Shown here piece by piece: positions 1 to 5,429 of a stretch of 8,555 bases of DNA. Each line of letters opens with the position of its first letter. The first letter of the stretch is position 1. The position numbers and the translations under genes were made by a program. This DNA comes from Chloroflexota bacterium (GTDB lineage Bacteria; Chloroflexota; Dormibacteria; Dormibacterales; Dormibacteraceae): positions 1-8,555 of the forward strand of contig VBFW01000098.1 in NCBI GenBank assembly GCA_005880525.1, read 5' to 3'. Below the pieces are notes generated by a model. The model was not told where the DNA came from and did not search any database. It was given only the letters and a program-made list of their open reading frames with translations.

Positions 1-917
1 TGCTGACAGGCCGGGGTGACACCGAGGACATCGTCGCCGGGATGGGCCTTGGCGCCGACGACTACCTGGTCAAGCCATTCGCCCTCCGCGAGCTGCTGGC
101 TCGAGTGCGAGCGAAGATCGAACGCCCTCCGGTGCCGGCGTCGAGCCTCGTGCCTGACATAGAGCCAGGCGTGCTCTCCGAGGCCCAGTTTGCGGTCGAG
201 CTTGGTCTCGAGGTCACGCGCGCCCAGAAGACCAACCGGCGCGGCGTAATCGCTCTGATCGCCCTGCACGAGCTCCAGCCATTGCGCATGAGGTTCTCCT
301 CGAGAGTTGAGGACGAGATCGAACGCCAGACGGCCGCCTTGATCATGCGCGGCGCCGAGCCTCTGGACGTGCTCGGCCGCGACGCCCAGGGACGTTTCAC
401 GCTCCTGCTGCCGGAGACGGTTGTGGCCGACGCGCGGCGCCGGCTCACCGAGGTGATGGAAACGATTGCGGCCAACGAGTTCAGGGCCGGCGCCGAGGTC
501 TTCCAGCTCACCCCAGTGGTGGGCTTCGTCGAATTCGGGGTCGAGTCGGATGCCAGAGAGCTCGGAGAGCGCTGCGCGATCGCCGTCGAGCATGCGGAGC
601 TGCAGCTGGATCTCCGACCGGTGCTCTTCATGCCCACGATGCGCCCACTGGCCCGGCCGGCCAGGCCAGCCCCAGGTCCCGGCCTGGTGCGCTTGCTGGT
701 CAGCGTCCCCGCCCAGATCCTCATCACGCAGCTGCTGGCCATCGCAGTACCGCTGGCGGTCTACCTGCTCTTCGACACGTTGGGGGTCAACATCGTTCCG
801 ATCGCGTACGTCGTGGTCGTGATCGCGCTGCTGGTGACGGCAATCCTCATCTGGACCGAAGGCCTGCTCGCCCTCCGGCCCAAGCACCCGCCGCGAATTC
901 AAGAACGATGCCGGTAG
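1..917 (+). CDS. Receiver / degenerate GGDEF / two-helix protein; 5' end outside window, 3' end frameshifted
   Basis: The reading frame is already open at position 3, so the true start lies upstream. The first ~40 visible residues are the end of a response-regulator receiver domain: LTGRGD, then GADDYLVKPF with the conserved switch Lys-Pro, then helix alpha5 (ELLARVRAKI). The middle (about nt 170-620) resembles a GGDEF domain: an LSEAQF opening, the strand VIALIALHEL, and GRDAQGRFTLLLPET where active cyclases have R-x-GGDEF-x-x-LLPxT. The signature is AQGRF (nt 384-398), lacking the catalytic Asp/Glu, so cyclase activity is unlikely. Two hydrophobic helices follow (about nt 693-860), then RPKHPP, which is how the N-terminal membrane part of membrane GT2 enzymes usually ends. 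The frame then runs into 10 codons without recognisable homology and stops, overlapping the next ORF by 10 nt. I infer that this was the N-terminal part of the downstream glycosyltransferase. Confidence 0.85.
   Translation, partial: LTGRGDTEDIVAGMGLGADDYLVKPFALRELLARVRAKIERPPVPASSLVPDIEPGVLSEAQFAVELGLEVTRAQKTNRRGVIALIALHELQPLRMRFSSRVEDEIERQTAALIMRGAEPLDVLGRDAQGRFTLLLPETVVADARRRLTEVMETIAANEFRAGAEVFQLTPVVGFVEFGVESDARELGERCAIAVEHAELQLDLRPVLFMPTMRPLARPARPAPGPGLVRLLVSVPAQILITQLLAIAVPLAVYLLFDTLGVNIVPIAYVVVVIALLVTAILIWTEGLLALRPKHPPRIQERCR
886..910 (+). other. Inferred deletion/frameshift junction inside a receiver-GGDEF-GT2 gene
   Basis: Upstream of this point the coding frame ends with RPKHPPR, the usual exit of the N-terminal helix pair of this type of glycosyltransferase. 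Downstream, in a different frame, the codons before the ATG at 908 read N-S-R-T-M-P-V-E-E. This matches the part of the catalytic domain that normally follows an 'AYN' strand. The intervening first Rossmann-like part (roughly 45-60 residues, estimated from memory of the family) is absent. The junction falls on or next to a GAATTC site at 895-900. Deletion in the organism, assembly error and loss of a restriction fragment during cloning are all possible. Confidence 0.6.
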
Positions 918-1927
918 AAGAGACGCTGGCCGAGATGGCGCGTGCCGACCCGCGCCTCAAGGTGATTCGCGTCGAAGGCAGCGAGTCCAAAGCGCAGAAC
1001 GTGAACGCCGCGCTGTCCGAAACCACAGGCGAGTTCATCGGCATATTCGACGCGGACCACCATCCAGAGCCGAACGGCTTTCGCCGGGCGTGGCGCTGGC
1101 TGGATTCCGGGTACGACATCGTTCAAGGTCACTGCGCGGTCCGCAACGGGGACGAGACGTGGGTGTCGCGGATGGTGGCCGTCGAGTTCGAGGCGATCTA
1201 CGCGGTCAGTCACCCAGGGCGCGCGCGCCTGCACCATTTCGGGATCTTCGGAGGATCGAACGGCTACTGGAAGGCGCACCTGCTCCACGAGATCCGCATG
1301 CACGCCTTCATGCTCACCGAGGACATCGATTCGTCGATCCGGGCCCTCCTCGAAGGTCGCCGCATCGCGTCCGACCCACTCCTGATCTCGCGAGAGCTCG
1401 CCCCGGTCACACTGCGCGCCCTCTGGAACCAGAGGATGCGGTGGGCTCAAGGCTGGTTCCAGGTGTCATATCGCTATTTGTGGAAAGGCCTGGCGTCGCG
1501 GCGGCTGACGCTGCGACAGAAGCTGGGATTGATCCAGCTGCTGACCTGGCGCGAGCTGTACCCGTGGATCGCCAACCAGATGGTGCCGATCATCATCTTC
1601 TGGTCGATCAAGTACGGCGGCCTGGCCAGGATCGACTGGCTCGTTCCGATCTTCGTCATGACCACGATCTTCACGCTCGGCACCGGCCCAGCGCAGACGC
1701 TGCTCGCCTGGCGACTCGCCAATCGCGACATCGGTCGCCACCGCGGCTGGTTCGTCTACTACCTGGTGATGAGCAGCCTGTTCTACACCGCGTTCAAGAA
1801 CCTGATCGCGGTCGTCGCGCAGGTGAACGAGGCATTGCAGCAGCGCAGGTGGAAGGTGACGCCACGGACCGCGCGCGCCGCTGCCACCGAGGCGCAGGCG
1901 GCCGGCACATCGACGACCGGGCGCTGA
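908..1927 (+). CDS. Family 2 glycosyltransferase, N-terminally truncated membrane enzyme
   Basis: A processive-type GT2 would transfer sugars from a nucleotide-sugar donor at the membrane to build a polysaccharide or glycolipid; the sugar cannot be told from sequence. Seen over 339 residues: SKAQNVNAAL (28-36), the DxD-type metal site FDADHH (DAD at 48-50), FGIFGGSNGYW (111-121), the catalytic-base motif TEDID (137-141) and the QxxRW motif QRMRWAQGW (175-183). Several hydrophobic segments follow (about 209-232, 243-268, 280-305), and the tail ends WKVTPR. The ATG is only where the frame happens to have a start. There is no good ribosome site, and the donor-binding N-terminal part is missing, so as it stands the product is probably inactive. 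The two N-terminal helices lie in the preceding overlapping ORF, implying one ancestral receiver-GGDEF-GT2 polypeptide. The cupin gene starts 14 nt after the stop. Confidence 0.85.
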   Translation: MPVEETLAEMARADPRLKVIRVEGSESKAQNVNAALSETTGEFIGIFDADHHPEPNGFRRAWRWLDSGYDIVQGHCAVRNGDETWVSRMVAVEFEAIYAVSHPGRARLHHFGIFGGSNGYWKAHLLHEIRMHAFMLTEDIDSSIRALLEGRRIASDPLLISRELAPVTLRALWNQRMRWAQGWFQVSYRYLWKGLASRRLTLRQKLGLIQLLTWRELYPWIANQMVPIIIFWSIKYGGLARIDWLVPIFVMTTIFTLGTGPAQTLLAWRLANRDIGRHRGWFVYYLVMSSLFYTAFKNLIAVVAQVNEALQQRRWKVTPRTARAAATEAQAAGTSTTGR

Positions 1928-1941
1928 CGGACAATTCGGGC

Positions 1942-2316
1942 ATGGCTGTAGGCAAGGCGCTCATCGTCGATGACCTGCGCTCGCTCGAGCTCCGGAAGCC
2001 GAGCGAGGCCGCATCGGCAATCTACGATCGGGATATCGGTCTCCGGCTGCTCTTCGAAGATCCTGCCTCAGGCGAAGAGCACTACGTGGTCCGCTATCCC
2101 GCAGGGGTAAAAGGTCGAGTACACACACACACGGCCGCCCACACGATCATCGTCCTGGAGGGGCAGCTCGATGCCAACGGCCAGGTCATCGGGCCCGGCG
2201 CGTACGTTCATTTTCCGGCCGGAGAGCCGATGCGACACCAGGCAACTCCCGACAGTCCCTGCATGTTCGTGCTCATCTTCCACGGCCCATTCGACGTCGA
2301 GGTAGTGGCCGAGTAG
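1942..2316 (+). CDS. Small single-domain cupin
   Basis: This is a 124-residue protein made of one cupin beta-barrel. Motif 1 is GRVHTHTAAHTIIVLEG (residues 58-74). It supplies His61 and His63, has His67 near where many cupins have the Glu ligand, and ends with the typical VLEG turn. Motif 2 is GPGAYVHFPAGEPMRHQA (84-101), with the PAG turn and His99. A metal ion bound by three or four His is therefore likely. Small cupins of this kind include isomerases, dioxygenases and sensors, and I cannot assign a substrate. The open frame extends much further upstream, but that part is only a shadow inside the glycosyltransferase gene. MAVGK at 1942 fits the normal cupin length. It lies 14 nt after the preceding stop and is probably co-transcribed; no strong Shine-Dalgarno is visible. 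Confidence 0.85.
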   Translation: MAVGKALIVDDLRSLELRKPSEAASAIYDRDIGLRLLFEDPASGEEHYVVRYPAGVKGRVHTHTAAHTIIVLEGQLDANGQVIGPGAYVHFPAGEPMRHQATPDSPCMFVLIFHGPFDVEVVAE

Positions 2317-2325
2317 GCCGGAGCT

Positions 2326-3444
2326 TCAGGACTCGGGCCCGTCGTGTGGGCTGTGCACGTAGCTCCACGATTTGCCGTCCCAGCGCTCGATCAGAGCCCA
2401 ACCAGAACCACACGAGCCGACACTGCGAATGCCGACGGCCCAGACGCTGTCGTGTTGTGCGGTTACGGCGTTGACGACTCCAGTCGATTGCGAGGCCGCG
2501 GCGGCCGTCGTCCAGCGATTTCCATCCCAATGCTCGATCAGCCAGTCCCGAGTTGCGGCGCCCGCGATCCAGACGTCGGCGGGGCCGGCCACAGCGATCG
2601 TGTGTATGGAGCTATTTGAAATATTTGGGCTGGGCAGGACCGTCCACGAGACTCCATCCCAGTGGATCACATGCGCGCCGACCGCCCAGACATCGTCCGC
2701 CGAGAGCGCGCGAACGCTGGTGAGCTGGCCGCCAGCGCCGAGGTTTGGACTCGGAACGACCAGCCAGCTGGCGCCGTCCCAATGCTCGATCAGCGGCTTG
2801 CTCCCGGTGCCGTCCGACTTTGTCTGGAAACCAACCGCCCAGACGTCCGCAGCATCGACCGCGGAAATACCCGACAACTGTCGGATGTTGCCAGCGGGGC
2901 TTGGCGCATCGACCACGGTCCATGACGCTCCGTTCCAGTGTTCAATCAGCGGCTCAGGTCGCTCTGGACCAAAGTAATCGCCGACCGTCCAGGCATCGTT
3001 CTCGCTGATCGCAGCCACCGCAGTCAGTCGGTTGTCGGTCCCGCTGGGGTTAGGCGAGCTGACGACAGACCAGCTGCTGCCATCCCAGTGCTCGATCAGG
3101 GTTCCGTTCTGCCCGTTCTTGATTCCCAATCCGACCGCCCAGACGTCACGCGGCCCCGCCGCGGAGACCGCGACCAGGCCGGCGCCTTGGTCCCAGGGGC
3201 CTACCGGAGCCACAGTCGACGTCCAACGCTGTCCGTCCCAGTGCTCGGTTAGCGGCATTGAGCGACCTTCGTCCTGGTACGTGCCGACCGCCCACATGTC
3301 GGACACCGAGATCTCCGAGGCGCCCGATAGGGTTGCCTGCGTCGGCTGGAATTTGCCGCACTCAATCGGGCCTGTCGGACCGCAGCCCTGAAAACATCCA
3401 CTGAGCAGGATCAGCGTCGCCGCAATCGAGACTCGTCGCCACAT
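2326..3444 (-). CDS. Seven-repeat (probable beta-propeller) lipoprotein
   Basis: This predicted 372-residue lipoprotein starts MWRRVSIAATLILLSGC, a positively charged start, hydrophobic stretch and lipobox LSGC, with Cys17 as the lipidated residue. The rest consists of seven tandem units of about 40-50 residues. Each has the core DVWAVG, then LIEHWDG-x-SW, then VxSPNP, and most begin L-(T/S)-x-V/I. Such repeats are common in high-GC environmental bacteria and are expected to form beta-propeller blades, usually for binding or scaffolding at the cell surface; the ligand is unknown. I chose the ATG at 3444 because GAGG lies six bases upstream and the signal peptide begins there. The in-frame ATG at 3471 has no ribosome site, and the frame reaching 3912 runs antisense through the hydratase beta gene. 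It converges on the cupin gene with a 9-nt gap and diverges from the hydratase operon. Confidence 0.85.
   Translation of the reverse strand: MWRRVSIAATLILLSGCFQGCGPTGPIECGKFQPTQATLSGASEISVSDMWAVGTYQDEGRSMPLTEHWDGQRWTSTVAPVGPWDQGAGLVAVSAAGPRDVWAVGLGIKNGQNGTLIEHWDGSSWSVVSSPNPSGTDNRLTAVAAISENDAWTVGDYFGPERPEPLIEHWNGASWTVVDAPSPAGNIRQLSGISAVDAADVWAVGFQTKSDGTGSKPLIEHWDGASWLVVPSPNLGAGGQLTSVRALSADDVWAVGAHVIHWDGVSWTVLPSPNISNSSIHTIAVAGPADVWIAGAATRDWLIEHWDGNRWTTAAAASQSTGVVNAVTAQHDSVWAVGIRSVGSCGSGWALIERWDGKSWSYVHSPHDGPES
2329..3330 (-). repeat. Seven tandem DVWAVG/EHWDG protein repeats
   Basis: By residue number in the lipoprotein the units are approximately 39-89, 90-139, 140-189, 190-240, 241-280, 281-323 and 324-372. 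Each carries DxWxxG and (L)I(E)HWxG-x-SW. Unit 5 is shortest: it lacks the loop between DVWAVG and HWDG, reading AVGAHVIHWDG. Seven units is a standard blade number for a closed propeller. Confidence 0.8.
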
Positions 3445-3483
3445 TCGAGGCCTCAGCGGAAGTATCTCCATAATTCGAAGCAG
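3445..3483. promoter_or_regulatory. Divergent 39-bp intergenic region, candidate promoter
   Basis: This short spacer separates the lipoprotein start from the nitrile hydratase beta start and must serve at least the hydratase operon. CATAAT at 3469-3474 is one base from the -10 consensus and sits ten bases before the nthB ATG, which would give a leaderless or nearly leaderless message. I see no convincing -35 box at the matching distance. Confidence 0.2.
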
Positions 3484-4104
3484 ATGAACGGCGTGCACGA
3501 CATGGGCGGCATGCACGGCTTCGGTCCCGTCGACATCGAGCACGACGAGCCCGTGTTCCATCAGCGCTGGGAGGGCGTCGTGCGGGCGATGATGGCGCGC
3601 ACGAACGGCCGTTACTACAACCTCGACGAGTTCCGTCACGCGGTCGAGCGCATGCCGTCGGACGAATACCTCCGGGCAACCTACTACGAGCGCTGGCTCC
3701 ACGCGGTCGAGACGCTGCTGCTCGAGAAAGGCGTGATCACCACCGCCGAGCTGACCGACGGCCACGCAATGAGTCCCGCGCCGGCGGCGACGCGTGACGC
3801 CGAACCACGACCTGCGCTGGAAGCACACTTTCAACCGGGCGATCGGGTGATGACGCGCAACATCCACCCGCACGGGCACACGCGCCTGCCGAGATACGCG
3901 AGGGGCAGGCATGGCGTGGTCCGCAAGGTCTACGGACCCTTCCGCCTACCCGACGCCAACGCACACGGCGACCACCATGCCTGGCAGCCCTGCTATGCGG
4001 TCGAGTTCGCGGCGCGAGAGCTCTGGGGGGACGACGCCAGCCCGTCCGATCGCATGTGCATCGACCTGTGGGAGAGCTACCTCGAGCCGGAGGAGAAACC
4101 ATGA
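3484..4104 (+). CDS. nthB: Nitrile hydratase beta subunit
   Basis: With the alpha subunit this forms nitrile hydratase, which adds water to a nitrile to give the amide in the cytoplasm. The 206 residues begin with the hallmark MNGVHDMGGMHGFGPV. A helical N-terminal domain follows, with WEG (29-31), YNLDEFRHAVERM (45-57) and YYERWLHAVETLLLEKGV (67-84). The C-terminal SH3-like barrel contains FQPGDRV (116-122), GHTRLPRYARGRHG (131-144), DANAHG (157-162) and FAARELWG (175-182). Arginines in the DEFR and GHTRLPRY segments are plausible partners of the oxidised alpha cysteines, as known for the family. Length is close to usual. It is first in the beta-alpha-activator order common for cobalt enzymes, and its TGA overlaps the alpha ATG. 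Confidence 0.96.
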   Translation: MNGVHDMGGMHGFGPVDIEHDEPVFHQRWEGVVRAMMARTNGRYYNLDEFRHAVERMPSDEYLRATYYERWLHAVETLLLEKGVITTAELTDGHAMSPAPAATRDAEPRPALEAHFQPGDRVMTRNIHPHGHTRLPRYARGRHGVVRKVYGPFRLPDANAHGDHHAWQPCYAVEFAARELWGDDASPSDRMCIDLWESYLEPEEKP

Positions 4105-4730
4105 GCCACGACCACGACCACGACCATCACCCGGAGGCGCCTTCACCTGTCGAGGCTCGCGCGCTGGCGCTCGAGTCGCTGCTGGTCGAGAAGGGACTCC
4201 TGACCTCCGAGGAGGTGGACCGCATCGTTTCGATGTACGAGCACGACATCGGTCCAATGCTCGGCGCGAGAGTAGTCGCGCGCGCGTGGGTGGACGGCCC
4301 CTACAAGGAGCGATTGCTGGCCGATGGCCCAGCGGCCGTCAAGGAGCTCGGCATCAGCTATCCAGACGGCACGCAGCTGGTGGTCGTCGAAAACCAGCCG
4401 GAGGTGCACAACGTCATCGTCTGCACGCTCTGCTCGTGCTACCCGTGGCCGGTGCTAGGCCTGCCACCTACGTGGTACAAGTCGCCGCCGTACCGCTCGC
4501 GCATGGTCCGCGAGCCGCGCACCGTGCTGGAAGAGTTCGACCTGACGCTGCCCGACGAGGTCGCCGTCAACGTGTGGGACTCGAGCTCGGACGTCCGCTA
4601 CATGGTGCTCCCGCAGCGCCCGCAAGGCACCGAAGGCTGGACTGAAGAGCAGCTGGCGGGCATCGTCACGCGCGACTGCATGATCGGCGTCGCCCGCCCG
4701 CGCATCCCGGCCGAGAGCGGCGCACGATGA
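4101..4730 (+). CDS. nthA: Nitrile hydratase alpha subunit, cobalt type
   Basis: This is the 209-residue metal-bearing catalytic subunit. The metal claw is V-C-T-L-C-S-C-Y-P-W, with Cys108, Cys111 and Cys113 (nt 4422-4439). Thr after the first Cys marks the cobalt class, since iron enzymes have Ser. In known enzymes the second and third cysteines are oxidised to sulfinate and sulfenate. Other hallmarks are VVARAWVDGPYKERLL (58-73), LPPTWYKSPPYRSR (121-134), WDSSSDVRYMVLPQRP (159-174) and VTRDCMIGV (189-197). The N-terminus is His/Asp-rich (HDHDHDHH, 3-10). GGAGGAG at 4089-4095 precedes the ATG by a good distance, and the start overlaps the beta stop as ATGA. No cobalt transporter or amidase gene is visible nearby. 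Confidence 0.97.
   Translation: MSHDHDHDHHPEAPSPVEARALALESLLVEKGLLTSEEVDRIVSMYEHDIGPMLGARVVARAWVDGPYKERLLADGPAAVKELGISYPDGTQLVVVENQPEVHNVIVCTLCSCYPWPVLGLPPTWYKSPPYRSRMVREPRTVLEEFDLTLPDEVAVNVWDSSSDVRYMVLPQRPQGTEGWTEEQLAGIVTRDCMIGVARPRIPAESGAR
4107..4130 (+). repeat. His-Asp codon repeat at the alpha-subunit N-terminus
   Basis: Three copies of cacgac followed by catcac encode HDHDHDHH directly after Met-Ser. It is a short coding repeat that could vary in copy number by slippage. A role in cobalt binding is possible but unproven. Confidence 0.8.
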
Positions 4731-5044
4731 GCGTCGACAACAGCGTCGCCCACCTCGAGGGCGAGGCCGCCCTGCCGAGAAAGAACGGCGAGCTCGTCTT
4801 CTCCGCGCCGTGGGAGGGCCGAGCCTTCGGCCTCGCGGTTTTGCTCAGCGAAAATGGCGCTTATGCCTGGAACGACTTTCGCGAGCGACTTGTAGCGGAG
4901 ATCGCCAAAGGCGATGACGCCTACTACGAGAGCTGGCTCGACGCGCTGCAATCGCTGCTTCTGGCCGGGGGCGTGGTCACCGCGGACGAGGTTTCGCGGA
5001 GGGCGGACGAATACGCGCGCCTGGAGCGCGACCCGGTCTTTTAG
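4727..5044 (+). CDS. Nitrile hydratase activator/accessory protein (P14K/NhlE-like)
   Basis: A 105-residue small protein encoded directly after the alpha subunit with an ATGA overlap. It resembles the N-terminal helical domain of the beta subunit: FSAPWEGRAFGLAVLL (25-40), AWNDFRERL (47-55), YYESWLDALQSLLLAGGVVTADE (66-88). The match to beta (WEG, YYERWLHAVETLLLEKGVITTAE) is plain by eye. In cobalt nitrile hydratases such proteins (P14K, NhlE) form a complex with the alpha subunit and deliver cobalt and oxidised cysteines by subunit exchange. Position and length fit that role. Translation is probably coupled to the alpha gene, since the upstream ribosome site is weak. The gene ends tail to tail with the minus-strand small ORF, overlapping it by 4 nt. 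Confidence 0.93.
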   Translation: MSVDNSVAHLEGEAALPRKNGELVFSAPWEGRAFGLAVLLSENGAYAWNDFRERLVAEIAKGDDAYYESWLDALQSLLLAGGVVTADEVSRRADEYARLERDPVF

Positions 5045-5199
5045 CGCCCCGAGCGGCGCCAGGGAAATCCCTCCGGCCGCGCTTCCCGAATATGCGGCGT
5101 CACCCTGGACACCGGCCGGGCCGGCACTGATACCGGGATCGAGAAAGCGCCGATCAGAACGACCGGCAAAGCAGCAGTCAAGAGCCTGAGCCGTTTCAC
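5041..5199 (-). CDS. Small secreted Arg/Pro-rich peptide precursor (hypothetical)
   Basis: This is a 52-residue ORF that starts at GTG. Its ribosome site is AGGAGG, seven bases upstream. Residues 1-27 look like a signal peptide: a K-R-L-R charged start, the hydrophobic core LLTAALPVVLIGAF, and a possible signal peptidase I site ending V-P-A at 27. The predicted 25-residue mature part has seven Arg, one His, five Pro and only two Glu, about +5 net charge, and contains GFPWRRSGR. I recognise no family. It could be an antimicrobial-like or signalling peptide, or the start of a decayed larger exported-protein gene. Random G+C-rich sequence also favours Arg and Pro, so the ribosome site plus signal peptide are the real support. 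Its stop overlaps the activator gene stop by 4 nt. Confidence 0.45.
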   Translation of the reverse strand: MKRLRLLTAALPVVLIGAFSIPVSVPARPVSRVTPHIREARPEGFPWRRSGR

Positions 5200-5206
5200 G
5201 TGCTTG

Positions 5207-5212
5207 CCTCCT
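5207..5212 (-). promoter_or_regulatory. Shine-Dalgarno AGGAGG deciding a GTG start
   Basis: On the minus strand AGGAGG ends seven bases before the GTG at 5199-5197. This is the best ribosome site in the region and favours GTG over the upstream in-frame ATG at 5304. Confidence 0.55.
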
Positions 5213-5250
5213 GAACATCGCTGGCCCGCGGCAACGACTCCAGTAGCTCG

Positions 5251-5343
5251 ATGAGCTTTTCCACCTTCGTCAGCACGTTTGACGATGGCAGCAATCCCAA
5301 CCACTACCAGCAGCAGGTGGTGGCGACCGTGGCCATCCCCTGA
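5251..5343 (+). CDS. Possible 30-residue ORF or gene remnant before a terminator
   Basis: An ATG at 5251 opens a 30-codon frame (begins MSFSTFVSTFDDGSN, ends VATVAIP) that stops 14 nt before a strong terminator hairpin. Third codon positions are mostly G or C, as in real genes here. There is no Shine-Dalgarno and no recognisable family. The frame is open from 5215 with no alternative ATG/GTG. It may be a small gene, a fragment of a lost gene, or chance. Confidence 0.2.
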   Translation: MSFSTFVSTFDDGSNPNHYQQQVVATVAIP

Positions 5344-5357
5344 CGTCGGCGTGATCC

Positions 5358-5390
5358 ATAAAGGGGCCGCCCCGATGGCGGCCCCTTTAT
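5358..5390 (+). terminator. Perfect 14-bp hairpin terminator, possibly bidirectional
   Basis: Positions 5358-5371 are the exact reverse complement of 5377-5390, with a 5-base loop CCGAT. The stem has a G+C core (GGGGCCGCC) flanked by A/T on both sides, so the transcript would have A-rich and U-rich ends in either direction (TTTAT then CCTCT). It separates the hydratase operon side from the amine oxidase gene. Confidence 0.8.
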
Positions 5391-5429
5391 CCTCTAGCCG
5401 TCACCGTCACCTGCCTGGGAGGAACACCG

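Noticed and set aside
62..742. 226-codon minus-strand open frame
   Set aside because: Antisense to the receiver/GGDEF gene; Ser/Arg-rich with no domain, typical of shadows in G+C-rich coding DNA.
899..1450. 183-codon minus-strand open frame over the glycosyltransferase
   Set aside because: Lies opposite strongly conserved GT2 motifs; composition is that of a shadow frame.
1090..1941. Upstream extension of the cupin frame
   Set aside because: Arg/Pro/Ala-rich translation inside the glycosyltransferase gene; cupin similarity begins only after the Met at 1942.
2372..2977. 201-codon plus-strand open frame opposite the lipoprotein
   Set aside because: Its repeated QCSIS/PTAQTS pattern is just the reverse complement of the propeller repeats.
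3445..3912. Upstream extension of the lipoprotein frame
   Set aside because: Runs antisense through the nitrile hydratase beta gene; the lipobox signal and GAGG site fix the start at 3444.
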